DNA of 64,000 bases from Streptomyces europaeiscabiei (lineage in GTDB: Bacteria; Actinomycetota; Actinomycetes; Streptomycetales; Streptomycetaceae), in contig NZ_CP107841.1 in the NCBI RefSeq assembly GCF_036346855.1, forward strand, positions 10,296,001 through 10,360,000, written 5' to 3'. Under the pieces are notes generated by a model. It saw nothing but the letters and a program-made list of their open reading frames with translations, made no database searches and had not been told where the DNA came from. Shown in pieces: positions 17,450 to 26,338 of the stretch. The first letter of the stretch is position 1, and every line of letters begins with the position of its first letter. Position numbers and translations under genes: made by a program.

Positions 17450-17965
17450 TCACGATCTCGGTCGGCCGGGCTGCTTCGGAGTCCGCACAGTCGGCATCGG
17501 CGTCCGAGCGGCGGCCTTCCGCTCCGCGTCCAGGGCGCGTCCGGCGGTCCGCAGCGTGCTGAGGACCGCCGTCACCTCGCGTACGGACTGCTCGGGAATC
17601 ACCGACCCGATCCGCAGTTCCAGCTCTTCCTCGAAGATCTTCAGCGCCCCGTCCACCAGCTTCCGCCCTTCAGCCGTCAGCTCGACGATCGAGGAGCGGC
17701 GGTCGTTCGGATTGGCCCGCCGTCCACACAGGCCCGCCGACTCCAGACGGTCGACGACTTTGCTCGTGCCGCCCACCGTGATCGAGAACTCCTCGGCGAT
17801 GTCCTGGATCCGCCGCTCGGGCCGGCGCAGCAGCAGGTGCAGCACCTCGAACGAGGTCAGCGCCAAGTCGTACTCGGCCCGCAACCGCCCCTCGATGCCG
17901 TCCCACAACTCGATCTCCAGCGAGACCAGCTCCCGGTACAACAGCTTCAGGTCAGCGTCAGCCAT
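17450..17965 (-). CDS. MarR-family transcriptional regulator
   Basis: Winged-helix regulator of 171 residues. The DNA-binding part is clear: LTSFEVLHLLLRRPERRIQDIAEEFSITVGGTSKVVDRLESAGL, then the wing RRANPNDRRSSIVELTAEG. The C-terminal helix (IPEQSVREVTAVLSTL) forms the dimer. ATG 17965 follows GGAAGATGAG. Just upstream, CGGAAGA occurs twice as a direct repeat at 17972-17978 and 17987-17993 around an AATATT core, a candidate autoregulatory site. It is convergent with the PPOX cluster, so its targets are not obvious. Confidence 0.92.
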   Translation of the reverse strand: MADADLKLLYRELVSLEIELWDGIEGRLRAEYDLALTSFEVLHLLLRRPERRIQDIAEEFSITVGGTSKVVDRLESAGLCGRRANPNDRRSSIVELTAEGRKLVDGALKIFEEELELRIGSVIPEQSVREVTAVLSTLRTAGRALDAERKAAARTPMPTVRTPKQPGRPRS

Positions 17966-17993
17966 CACTCATCTTCCGAAATATTGTCTTCCG

Positions 17994-18677
17994 CAGCTGG
18001 AAACTGTACCTGTCGCTGCTCCGGGCAATCCGCGCTTGCGCACGAGCACGCCCGGTGGGAGGGCGCACGCGAGGCAGGCGACTTGTCCATCCGGTTGTCC
18101 ATCCGGGACGTGGGCCCGGATCGCCGAGTGCACAGCGAGCCCGGCAGCCGACCGACCCGCTGACAGGTCCGTCCGGCCGGGGTTGGTGATGACGACGCCG
18201 ATCACGCAGGCCCCGTACGACGGGGGCTCGTTCCCGGCCTTCACCGGGGCGGAGTTGCGGGTGATGGCGTAGCCGCCGCTGCACGGCGGTCAGCCGCGGT
18301 GAACTCCCCGTCATGGTCGGCCGGGGAACTCGCCATGACCTCATCCGGCCGGGTCTGACCCCCGCATGCGTGTGCGTCGTCGCCGTAGCGTCATGCCCAG
18401 GAGCGAAGGACGTCCTTCGTGCAGGTCCGGTGCGTCACGTTGGGAGGAGGCCGCCGATGCTGTTGCCCAACTCCTTCTGGATACACCCCGATTGCGGGAT
18501 GTTTCCGGGACGCGTCTCAAGCCGGCCTCTCTCGTCGGACAGCTGCGTGCTCAGGAGTTCGGGGTCCGGTGGTCCCGGCGCACAGCCCCCGGCGGCTCGC
18601 TCGAGTCCTCCGCTCGGCGAGCCGCTGAGGAGCCCCTCGAAGGCGGTGCCGGCAGACATGGCGTCTCCCTGCTCCGC
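17994..18677. other. Region without supported genes
   Basis: Almost 700 bp. A 27-codon frame at 18189-18272 (reading TTPITQAPYDGGSFPAFTG) looks protein-like but lacks a ribosome site. Other frames are Arg/Pro-rich noise. Confidence 0.4.
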
Positions 18678-19703
18678 TCAGTCGGCGCCCGCGGCCTGTG
18701 CGGCGACCAGTGCCCCGACCCGGCTGCGGTACGCCTCGACCAGGTTTCCGCCGTTCGAACTGGGAAGTCCCTCCGCGCCGGCTCCGATCGACTGCAGGAC
18801 CGTGTCCGCCCGGGCCTGAAGCTCCGCCACCTCTTCCGCGGTGTGCGGGTACAGCAGGTTGAGCCCGCGCCTGTCGCCGTCCGACAGGTTCTGCCCGTTG
18901 CCGGTCGGCGCGCAGCTGCTCGGGGCGGACTTGTAGAAGAACGACGGGAACCGGTACAGCATCACGGACTGTGGGTCGAAAGGCCCGGCGACCACATCCG
19001 GGTCGTCCTCGGTGCGAAGGTTGTGATCCACCTTCGCGCGCGGCCATCGGTTCGGCTCTCCCGCGAGGTACGTGTAGATGCCGGGGCGCCGACCTTGGGC
19101 GTCCGCCACGAAGACGCCGTCCGCATCTTGTATGGGAACATACCCGGCGTCGTCATCCCAACGGAACTCGACCTCGCAGGTACCGCGCATGTTCTGGTGG
19201 GAGTGGTGGAACGCCAGTGCGTGCAGGAACTCGTGACGCACGGTGCCCTCCCACTGAGCGGGCCTGTTCACCGCGTAGCGCCCGAGGTTCAGGCTGCGCT
19301 GGCCGGGATTGCCCCCGACCTGGCCGCCGCCCGCGCCGATGGTGCGATCCGTGCTGTCGGTGCCGACCAGGGAGAAGTAGCCCTGCAGGTCGAAGCTGAC
19401 CCGGATCTCGGCGGCGAAGGCGGTGTCGGCCGTGCTCCATCGTCGGAACGTTCCGGTCGCCTCGTCGTGGCCGAAGTCGAGTTTCAGGTTGCAGGCGTCG
19501 GTGATCTGCGCAGTCGCTCCTGCGATGTCCGCGTGCAGTTGTTCGTCCCCGTCGAGGAACGCGACCCGCACGGTCGAACCGGGTGTCCACCGTGCGATGT
19601 CGGTGACAAGGAACTCCAGGCCACCGCCGGCCGATGCGCGCCTCCAACGATCCCGCACTTCGATCGCCGCGACGACGTCATCCGGGAGAGATTCGAGTTC
19701 CAT
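18678..19703 (-). CDS. Metzincin-like zinc metalloprotease
   Basis: Protein of 341 residues without a visible signal peptide. The zinc site H157-E-F-L-H161-A-L-A-F-H-H167 fits HExxHxxxxxH of metzincins (Ala replaces the usual Gly at the third-last position), and a Met-turn candidate SVMLYRFPSFF follows near residue 250, as in astacins/matrixins. The N-terminal part has the substrate-edge strand pattern STVRVAFLDGDEQLHADIAGA. The start at ATG 19703 follows GAAAGGAT. It is transcribed in the same direction as, and downstream of, the trypsin-hydrolase fusion, but a strong terminator lies between them. Lack of a signal suggests a cytoplasmic role or non-classical export. Confidence 0.82.
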   Translation of the reverse strand: MELESLPDDVVAAIEVRDRWRRASAGGGLEFLVTDIARWTPGSTVRVAFLDGDEQLHADIAGATAQITDACNLKLDFGHDEATGTFRRWSTADTAFAAEIRVSFDLQGYFSLVGTDSTDRTIGAGGGQVGGNPGQRSLNLGRYAVNRPAQWEGTVRHEFLHALAFHHSHQNMRGTCEVEFRWDDDAGYVPIQDADGVFVADAQGRRPGIYTYLAGEPNRWPRAKVDHNLRTEDDPDVVAGPFDPQSVMLYRFPSFFYKSAPSSCAPTGNGQNLSDGDRRGLNLLYPHTAEEVAELQARADTVLQSIGAGAEGLPSSNGGNLVEAYRSRVGALVAAQAAGAD

Positions 19704-19987
19704 GACGCATCCTTTCGGATCACATTCGAAACGGTTCCCCCGACCGCTCTGACAATGGATGGGCTGCTCGGCTCGACGCGCGAGAGTCGCACTCATGGCC
19801 GGCCGGCCGCCGTATGGAGACAGCGGCCCCCGGGCGGCCACCAGGTGTGTGACGGCTACCTGACCCGGCTGACCGGTCCAGGGGCGGAGAGGCGGAGGGT
19901 GGTCACGAGCGCTGGACCACCGCTCCATCGCTGACCGACCGTCAAGCCCGGCGGTCGTCCCAGCCGAATGAGGGGCAACGTGATCAT

Positions 19988-20019
19988 GTTCCGTCACCGG
20001 TCGGGACCGGTGACGGAAC
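19988..20019 (-). terminator. Terminator of the heme-peroxidase operon
   Basis: GTTCCGTCACCGGTC (19988-20002) and its perfect complement at 20005-20019 form a 15-bp inverted repeat, 8 bp beyond the stop of the protease-hydrolase fusion gene. The rest of 19704-20026 contains no supported gene. Confidence 0.85.
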
Positions 20020-20026
20020 GTCAGAC

Positions 20027-22060
20027 TCAGCCGCCGAGGTGGCTCCCGATCGACCGGGCGACGTCGGGGTGGGCGAGGTACTCGACGATGTTGTGCGCAC
20101 GGTCGCGGGCGTTGACGACGGCGAGGTCGGACAGCCCGTCCGCCCAGTCGTCGCCCAGAGGGCATCCAATGGCCACGGCGTCGGTCGGGCACCAGACGTT
20201 GAGCCAGTCCGCCACGACGTCCGGACGCTTCGGCCCGCCGACGAGCAGCTTGCTGTACACGCTGTCCAAGCCGAGGGGACTGCCCGCCGTGGTGAGATGG
20301 ACGAGGTCCACCCCGGGGGACAGTCGTGTGGCGAGATCCAGGCCGACGACCGTGCCGAGGCTGTGACTGACGAGCACCACTTCCCCCGCGTCCGGCATCG
20401 TCTCCAGTACGCAGCCCAGGACCTCGTCCCGGATGCGCTGGTCGTCGAGGTACGCGGCCACGTCACGGAAGACCAGGGCGATCGCCCACGCATCGAGGTC
20501 GCTCCTGGCGGCCAGCCAGCTCAGCCGCTTCTGCAGGGCCCCGACCACATCACCCATGCCGATCCGTTCGGTGGCCAGCCGGCTCTCGTGCGGCATGTCC
20601 CACTTCGTGGCCGCCTCGCCGATGATCTCCTCGTACACCGCGCGGGCGGTGGGGGCGGTCGGTGCGACCGCCTCCGCCGCCCTGGCGGTCGGCGCCTCGA
20701 CGAGGTGGGGGACGGCCTCATGCGCGGTCAGGGCCTGCACCAGCCTGTCGCCGTAGTACGGGAACCAGACGTCCGCCGGGTCGACCGGAGGCAGACCGGC
20801 GCGGACGAGCCCCTGGTTGAGTCCGGCCGTCCAGTCGCGGCGCAGATCCCCGGGCACCAGGCCTTCCTGGGAGCGACCGTGCAGGAAGACCAGATGCCGT
20901 CTGCCGCCGAACGCGCCCTCCCGGGCGCGCAGGCCCGCCCGCGCGGTGACCTTCTCGACGGCCGGGGGCGACGCCGCGACGGCGGGAGCCGGAGCCGCCA
21001 CCGGGCCCTCGGCGGCCTCCGTGACGCCCAGCCCCGACTCCGGGCCCATCTCGGCCAGCAGCGCCTGCTGCCGGGAGGAGAGGGGCAGGGTGGCGAGGTG
21101 CTTCAGAATGGAGCTGATGCGTACGCCCTCGTTGGACACCCAGTCGATCGCGTCGTCGCCGTCACCGGGCTCCCAGACCTGTCCGTCACGGCGCAGGACG
21201 CGTCCCTGTCCGTCGGTCCTGGGGACACCGCTGTGGTGGAGCGCGACGACCTCCCACTGGTCGTTGAAGACGGGAGAGCCGGAATTGCCGGGCTCGGTGT
21301 CCGTCTTGTAGTGGAGGAAGTCGTCGAGGCGAACCTGGAGCGTGTTGTCGCGTACCGCGATCTCCTTCAACCGCCCCATCGGATGGCCGATGACGTTGAC
21401 CGGCTCACCGACGACCAGTTTTCCCTTCTGGGCGCTGAGCCGGTTCCAGCCGAACGTCTCCCCCGCGGGCCGCAGGTCCGGGCCGGGGGCGACCCGCACC
21501 AGGGCGAAGTCGAGGCGTTGGTCCGCCGCGAAGAACCCGTCCGGGTCGAGCTCCAGCCGCGTCGCGGACTGGGGTGTGTTGTCGACGGTGACCTGGGCGT
21601 CGAACTCCACGAAGCTCTGCCGGGCGGCCTCCGCGTCGGGGAGCACGTGATGGTTGGTCAGCAGCAGGTTCGGCGACACCAGGAAGCCGGTGCCGACGGG
21701 CAGCTCACGGCCGTTCTCCCGCGCCGAGATCCGGGCGACGGTGCGGGCCGCCCGGGTGCCGCGCGGCAGGAAGCTCCAGGCCTGCAGGTCCCTGGACACC
21801 CCGAGGATGCGCTCGTAGGCGGCGGTCGCCTCCAGCGGTTCCGCCCGGACGGCCTCCACCGCCATGGAGGCGGGCACCGCCTGCCGGTCGAGCAGCCGGG
21901 CCGCGCGCGCCGCGAGTGCCTCTTCCGAGTCCGGGAAGGCGACCCCGGCGTCCTGCTGCCGCTCGGCGGTCCGCCGCTCGTCGCCGGTCTCTCCGTACCG
22001 TGCGGCGGCCGCCGCGACCTGGCGCTCCCGTTCGTCGTGGGACCTGTCCGTCGTTGCCAT
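20027..22060 (-). CDS. Trypsin-like serine protease fused to an alpha/beta-hydrolase domain
   Basis: A 677-residue two-enzyme protein. Residues 1-90 form a charged helical head. Residues of about 95-340 are a chymotrypsin-fold protease: LLLTNHHVL (H138), RLDFALVRV (D184) and TEPGNSGSPVF (S260), a complete triad. After an Ala/Pro linker, residues of about 390-677 form an alpha/beta hydrolase: HLVFLHGRSQEG at the first strand, the nucleophile elbow VLVSHSLGTVVG, and a final H in ARDRAHNIVEYL. No signal peptide or membrane anchor is seen. Its ATG lies 1 bp after the heme-peroxidase stop, so the genes are tightly coupled. The fusion could process or deacylate a product made by the upstream oxidative enzymes; this is inference. 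Confidence 0.88.
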   Translation of the reverse strand: MATTDRSHDERERQVAAAAARYGETGDERRTAERQQDAGVAFPDSEEALAARAARLLDRQAVPASMAVEAVRAEPLEATAAYERILGVSRDLQAWSFLPRGTRAARTVARISARENGRELPVGTGFLVSPNLLLTNHHVLPDAEAARQSFVEFDAQVTVDNTPQSATRLELDPDGFFAADQRLDFALVRVAPGPDLRPAGETFGWNRLSAQKGKLVVGEPVNVIGHPMGRLKEIAVRDNTLQVRLDDFLHYKTDTEPGNSGSPVFNDQWEVVALHHSGVPRTDGQGRVLRRDGQVWEPGDGDDAIDWVSNEGVRISSILKHLATLPLSSRQQALLAEMGPESGLGVTEAAEGPVAAPAPAVAASPPAVEKVTARAGLRAREGAFGGRRHLVFLHGRSQEGLVPGDLRRDWTAGLNQGLVRAGLPPVDPADVWFPYYGDRLVQALTAHEAVPHLVEAPTARAAEAVAPTAPTARAVYEEIIGEAATKWDMPHESRLATERIGMGDVVGALQKRLSWLAARSDLDAWAIALVFRDVAAYLDDQRIRDEVLGCVLETMPDAGEVVLVSHSLGTVVGLDLATRLSPGVDLVHLTTAGSPLGLDSVYSKLLVGGPKRPDVVADWLNVWCPTDAVAIGCPLGDDWADGLSDLAVVNARDRAHNIVEYLAHPDVARSIGSHLGG

Positions 22061-22061
22061 G

Positions 22062-23915
22062 TCAAGTCACCGTCCTTCCGGCTGTGTTCCACGGCACGAA
22101 GGCGTTCGTCAGCCCCGCCAGAGCCGTACGCAGCTCCGGGTGGTGGCGCAGCAGCACCGTGATCATGGAGTTGTCGTCGATCCAGGCCATACCGGCCTTG
22201 GAGTACACCTCGGGGGTGTAGTACTCGGTGAAGAAGCGGTCGCTGTTCAGCCGGCGTGAGGCCATCAGGATGAAGATGCGGAACGCCGTGTCGCTGAAGG
22301 CGAATCCGGTGGGCAGTTTCTCCGCGTACAGCCCGACCATCAGGTCGACCTTCTCGATGTCGCCGTCGTAGAGCCACTGGATCTGCTCGGCCCACGCCCG
22401 GTTCTCGGTCAGTTCCAGGAAGTCGGCGGCGGGCTTCAGCCGCAGCAGTCGGCGGAACTCGTTGTAGCGGGGGACGCCCAGCTCCCGGGAGCGCAGGATG
22501 TCGGTGGCGGCGAGGTCCTGCAGCTGTCCGTCGGGGCGCTCGAACTCCTGAAGGAACTTGGGGAAGTTGTGCAGGGTGACCAGTCCGGGGTGGAGCGTGC
22601 CGAAGCTGTAGAGCAGGTCGGGCATCCCGGTGGTCTCCAGGACCTTCAGCGCCCCGGGGCCCGAGATGTCGCGGAGGGTGCAGTGGCGCAGGCTCGCGTC
22701 GTCGGCGGCGGAGCGCAGATGCCACTCGTCGCGGATGAGCGGGTGCATGCGGTAGACAGCCACGAACTCCTCGGTGAGGGAGTACGGGACGCCGTAGTGG
22801 TCCGTTTCGGCGCCGGGGATGCCGCTGACGACCTCGCTGTCGCTGATCCGGCCGAAGAGGTTGTGGACACGCTCGCCCGCGACGCCCCACCAGTTGGCGC
22901 GCAGTGCCTTGACGGTGGTGGGGTGGCTGATCACGGCCGGTGTCCACTCCACGGTGTGGATCTTGGCGAGGAGCGCGGCGTTGACGAGCCGGGCCCGCTG
23001 GAAGAGTTCCTCGTCGTTCCAGGACGGGTACGCGCCGTGCAGGTGGTCGCAGATCGCGTTGTGCTCACGGGCGAACAGGTCGTGCATCATGGCCAGGCCC
23101 AGCCAGAAGCCGGGGATGTGCGAGGGGTCCCGGGAGGGGTCCGAGGGGATCGGGGACTGCTCGTCGTCCCACAGATGCAGCTTGCCCAGCTCACCGGTGC
23201 GCATCAGACGCTGCTCGGTCTCGTTCGTCCCGTAGATCTGCGAGGCGTCCCACCAGTGGGAGGACACGTTGACGCGGGTGTCGGGCGTTCCGGGGGGTGC
23301 CTGCGGGTCGCGGGTCGGGTCGTCCGGTGTCCGCATGATCCGCATGGGGTGTTCCGGCCATGGGTCGTCGTCCATGAGGGGGACTTCCCAGGGCCGTTCC
23401 GTGGGGCTGGTCCCGTGGCTGAACCAGTCGCGGACCATGAACTGAAGCCAGGCGGCGACCAGGGAGTTGACCGATTCGGCGGGGGTGAGCTCGTCGCGGC
23501 CGAGCAGGGCGCGGCTGACCTCGCGCGGGCTCGGCGCGGACAGGACGTCCTCGGGTGTGGTCGGGGCGATCCGGTCCAGCGGGATGTTCCGGCCGAAGCG
23601 GGTGCCCGCCATGCCCATGCGCGGCTCGTCGAGGTCGTTGTGGCTGCCGTCGGCGGTCCGGTTGACCTTGTGGGTCTCGGAGGGGGGCGCGGGATCGGGC
23701 AGGTCGACCGAGGGCAGTTGGCCGGTGTCATGGAGGTTCTTCTGTCGGAGTTTGACGCGCAGTCCGAGGAGCGTCAGCAGGCCCGGTATGACGGGCAGTC
23801 TGTCCCAGCCGATGCGCCGGTCCACGTATTCGGCGCCGGCGGTGATGACCCGCCAGGGCAGTGACGTACGGTATCCGGCCGCGGAACGTCGTGTGTCGCG
23901 TGGTTGCTTGCTCAT
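22062..23915 (-). CDS. Animal-type heme peroxidase/fatty-acid dioxygenase-like protein
   Basis: Protein of 617 residues from the cyclooxygenase/alpha-dioxygenase/LDS superfamily. Landmarks: AAWLQFMVRDWFSHG (distal heme region, 154-168), VNVSSHWWDASQIYGTN (216-231), DLFAREHNAICDHL (279-292) and TEEFVAVYRMHPLIRDEW (381-398) with H391 as probable proximal heme ligand. Where most relatives carry a distal His before Asp, this protein reads R162-D163; H167 lies four residues on. ATG 23915 has an AAGGAGT site and overlaps the GMC oxidoreductase stop as ATGA. The family oxygenates fatty acids or works as peroxidase; pairing with a GMC oxidoreductase points to further oxidation of a lipid or alcohol product. 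No signal peptide. Confidence 0.87.
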   Translation of the reverse strand: MSKQPRDTRRSAAGYRTSLPWRVITAGAEYVDRRIGWDRLPVIPGLLTLLGLRVKLRQKNLHDTGQLPSVDLPDPAPPSETHKVNRTADGSHNDLDEPRMGMAGTRFGRNIPLDRIAPTTPEDVLSAPSPREVSRALLGRDELTPAESVNSLVAAWLQFMVRDWFSHGTSPTERPWEVPLMDDDPWPEHPMRIMRTPDDPTRDPQAPPGTPDTRVNVSSHWWDASQIYGTNETEQRLMRTGELGKLHLWDDEQSPIPSDPSRDPSHIPGFWLGLAMMHDLFAREHNAICDHLHGAYPSWNDEELFQRARLVNAALLAKIHTVEWTPAVISHPTTVKALRANWWGVAGERVHNLFGRISDSEVVSGIPGAETDHYGVPYSLTEEFVAVYRMHPLIRDEWHLRSAADDASLRHCTLRDISGPGALKVLETTGMPDLLYSFGTLHPGLVTLHNFPKFLQEFERPDGQLQDLAATDILRSRELGVPRYNEFRRLLRLKPAADFLELTENRAWAEQIQWLYDGDIEKVDLMVGLYAEKLPTGFAFSDTAFRIFILMASRRLNSDRFFTEYYTPEVYSKAGMAWIDDNSMITVLLRHHPELRTALAGLTNAFVPWNTAGRTVT

Positions 23916-25840
23916 CGCGGTACTCCTTGAACGGTTGCGAGGATGACGTCGCTCGCCTTCTCGCTGATCATGTAGATGGGGGTGGCGACGAAGAATCCGG
24001 GAATGCGGGGGAAGACCGAGGCGTCGACGATCCGCAGGCGGTCCACTCCGCGCACCCGGAACTCGCTGTCGACGACGGCCGAGGGGTCGTCCGCTCGTCC
24101 CATCCGGCAGGTGCAGGACGCGTGGTGGCCCCACGCCTCGTCCTGGACGAATCGGCGGATGTCGTCGCGGCCGACGATCTCCTTGCCGGGCCACAGCTCC
24201 TCGCGGATCACGGAGCCGGCCCTGCGGTTCATCCCGCGTACGAACTCGACGGCACCGGCCATGGCTTCGAGATCCACGGCGTCCTTGTCCGTGCCCTCGC
24301 CGAAGTAGTGGAAGTTCACCAGTGGGGTGTCACGGGGGTCGGTGGAGCGCAGCCGTACCCGACCTCCGGTGTTGTGGGTGCGGCTCTTGAGGATCGCCCA
24401 GGTGAAGCGGTCCCGATGGCGTGTCAGGTCCAGCGAGTAGCCGGGGCGGTAGCCCCGGAAGTCGAAGGGGCCGCCGAAGATGAACAGGTCGGGTGCCTCC
24501 AGATCCGGACGGGACTTGCGGGTGACACCGACGACGGCGCCGTTGGTCGTGTACAGACCCTCGCCGCGCAGCCAGGCCCGGTAACAGCGGTCCGGTTCGG
24601 TCCCGGACCGCGGAGCGTGGAAGTCGCAGTCCTTGAGCACCGGGAACTCGCGGTCCATCCGGCTGACCACGCCGACCTCGTACCGGTCCTGCAGATTCGC
24701 GCCCACGCCCTGGAGGTCGACCCGTACGGGGATGCCGTGGCGCCGCAGTTCCTCACGCGGTCCGATGCCCGAAAGCATCAGCAGTTGGGGCGTGTTGAAG
24801 GCACCAGCGGCCAGGATCACCTCACGGGAGGCGAGGACCCTGCGCAGGACCGGTGGCCCGGTGTCCGGCCGGCTCGCGGGGTCGGCCCGGTAGGCGTGCT
24901 CCCCGTCCAGATAGTCGACGCCGGCCGCGGTGCCGTTCGCGTCCAGCACGACTTGGGCCGCCAGGGCGTTCGTACGGACCACCAGGTTGCCCGGATGGCT
25001 TCGCTGTACGGCCTGGACCCGCTCGCGTACGGCGCTGCGCCGTCCGTTCGCCGTGGAGAGGGGGATCTGCCACAACCCCTGCAGGGCACGCGTCTGCGCC
25101 CGCCAGTCGTTGGGGTCGACGAAGGAGCCGAACCCCTCCAGTGGGGACAGCGGCCGGTCGAGGAGGTCGGCCAGCGAGTCCTCCGCGGCCGAGAGGATGA
25201 CTTTCAGCAACTGCTTGTCCTCGACCACCAGTTCGGGGTCGGCGAGGGCGGTCGGCAGCCAGCCGTCGAATCCGTGGCGTGCGGCGTTGCGATACCGGGC
25301 GCCCGCGAAGGGCAGCACCTTCAGCAGCGTGGCGAGCAGCGTGGCCAGCAGCGGGTTGGTGGGCGGCTCCTTGGGCCTCGGCCGGTAGGTGCAGCGTTCC
25401 AGCCGCTGGAAGTACCGGCGCATGGCCGTGCTGTGCCACGTCGCGTCGCCGGTCTCCTCCGCGATAGCGTCCCAGTCGCGGTTGTACGGATAGACGGTGA
25501 TCAGCGCATGGTGCGCGGTGCAGCCGCCGACCGTCCCGGCACGCGGGTAGAGGATGCCCCGGTCCGGGACGAGTTTGCTGTCACGCTGTTGCTGCCGCTC
25601 GTCGGCGTAGTGCTCCACGAAGTAGTTCCAGCACTGGACGGGGTCCTCGGAGGCGTCCGCGTGGAAGGCGGGCACCACGTAGTTGTCGTTCTCCGGGGCA
25701 CCACCTGCGTCGAGCAGCAGGGTACGCATGCCCGCGGCGGCGAGGTTGGCCGCCAACGGTCCGCCTCCCGCCCCGGCGCCGACGACGACGTAGTCGAAGC
25801 CCGTCTCGGCCGGGGCAACGGCACCGGGCCCTCCGGTCAC
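23912..25840 (-). CDS. GMC-family FAD-dependent oxidoreductase
   Basis: Flavoprotein of 642 residues, close to the usual size. FAD motif DYVVVGAGAGGGPLAANLA near residue 16; second motif TVGGCTAHHALITVYP near 110; FNTPQLLMLSGIGP (PROSITE-like GMC signature 2) in the middle; C-terminal active site WGHHASCTCRMG with H and the VDRLRIVDASVFPRIPGFF segment. The enzyme should oxidise an alcohol with O2 or another acceptor. The start is GTG 25840, overlapping the upstream stop as GTGA. It lies between a small membrane protein and the heme peroxidase in one operon. Long-chain alcohols or sterol-like lipids are plausible substrates. Confidence 0.92.
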   Translation of the reverse strand: MTGGPGAVAPAETGFDYVVVGAGAGGGPLAANLAAAGMRTLLLDAGGAPENDNYVVPAFHADASEDPVQCWNYFVEHYADERQQQRDSKLVPDRGILYPRAGTVGGCTAHHALITVYPYNRDWDAIAEETGDATWHSTAMRRYFQRLERCTYRPRPKEPPTNPLLATLLATLLKVLPFAGARYRNAARHGFDGWLPTALADPELVVEDKQLLKVILSAAEDSLADLLDRPLSPLEGFGSFVDPNDWRAQTRALQGLWQIPLSTANGRRSAVRERVQAVQRSHPGNLVVRTNALAAQVVLDANGTAAGVDYLDGEHAYRADPASRPDTGPPVLRRVLASREVILAAGAFNTPQLLMLSGIGPREELRRHGIPVRVDLQGVGANLQDRYEVGVVSRMDREFPVLKDCDFHAPRSGTEPDRCYRAWLRGEGLYTTNGAVVGVTRKSRPDLEAPDLFIFGGPFDFRGYRPGYSLDLTRHRDRFTWAILKSRTHNTGGRVRLRSTDPRDTPLVNFHYFGEGTDKDAVDLEAMAGAVEFVRGMNRRAGSVIREELWPGKEIVGRDDIRRFVQDEAWGHHASCTCRMGRADDPSAVVDSEFRVRGVDRLRIVDASVFPRIPGFFVATPIYMISEKASDVILATVQGVPR

Positions 25841-26241
25841 TTCCGCTTCCCCTTCACCGAGTTGGCGAGCGAGGCGGCGGCCAGGACCGTGTTGGCGGCC
25901 GAGATGAGCGTGGTCAGCGTCGCGGTACGCGGTGGAAGCCGACCGCTCAGGCCCAGCGTGGCCGCTGTCGCGGTGTCACTGCCGTGGATCAGGACGCCGT
26001 CGCGCAGGTACTCCCGCAACCGCTCGTCGCGGGGGGTCAGCAGATCGAGGCCGAGCAGGATCGTACGGATCCCGAAGAGCCGGAAGGCGTACACGGCCGC
26101 CGCACTGGGCGGCTCACGATCGGGGTCGAGGCGCCGGATGAGCAGTTCGGGTGCGAGCAGTCCGGCGGCCCCGTTGAAGAGCCGGATTCCGGCGAGTGCG
26201 TAGACCGAGACAGCGCGAGGAGCGGCTTTCCGGGTGGCCAT
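25837..26241 (-). CDS. Small hypothetical membrane protein, first gene of the heme-peroxidase operon
   Basis: Protein of 134 residues with weakly hydrophobic stretches (AGIRLFNGAAGLLAPELLI, AAAVYAFRLFGIRTILLGLDLL, ATLTTLISAANTVLAAASLA), resembling DUF4267-like four-helix membrane proteins. ATG 26241 is preferred to the ATG just before it, since TCTCCT-complementary AGGAGA lies 4 nt upstream. It overlaps the GMC gene by four bases. It may recruit the soluble enzymes to the membrane. Two and a third copies of a 15-bp direct repeat lie upstream of the start. Confidence 0.75.
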   Translation of the reverse strand: MATRKAAPRAVSVYALAGIRLFNGAAGLLAPELLIRRLDPDREPPSAAAVYAFRLFGIRTILLGLDLLTPRDERLREYLRDGVLIHGSDTATAATLGLSGRLPPRTATLTTLISAANTVLAAASLANSVKGKRK

Positions 26242-26298
26242 CATGTCTCCTGACGGTGCGGTGACGGGAACTACCGCCGAACCCCCGACGAGGGAGAA

Positions 26299-26338
26299 GA
26301 ACTCTAGGGAGGGGAACTCTAGGGAGGGGAACTATCTG
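26299..26338. repeat. 15-bp direct repeats upstream of the heme-peroxidase operon
   Basis: GAACTCTAGGGAGGG occurs at 26299-26313 and 26314-26328; a third partial copy (GAACT) starts at 26329. Location 55-95 bp before the first gene suggests a regulator-binding array. Confidence 0.7.

Noticed and set aside
16821..18272. 483-codon plus-strand frame through PPOX and MarR
   Set aside because: Covers two good genes in wrong frames; only its last 27 codons look protein-like and they lack a start signal.
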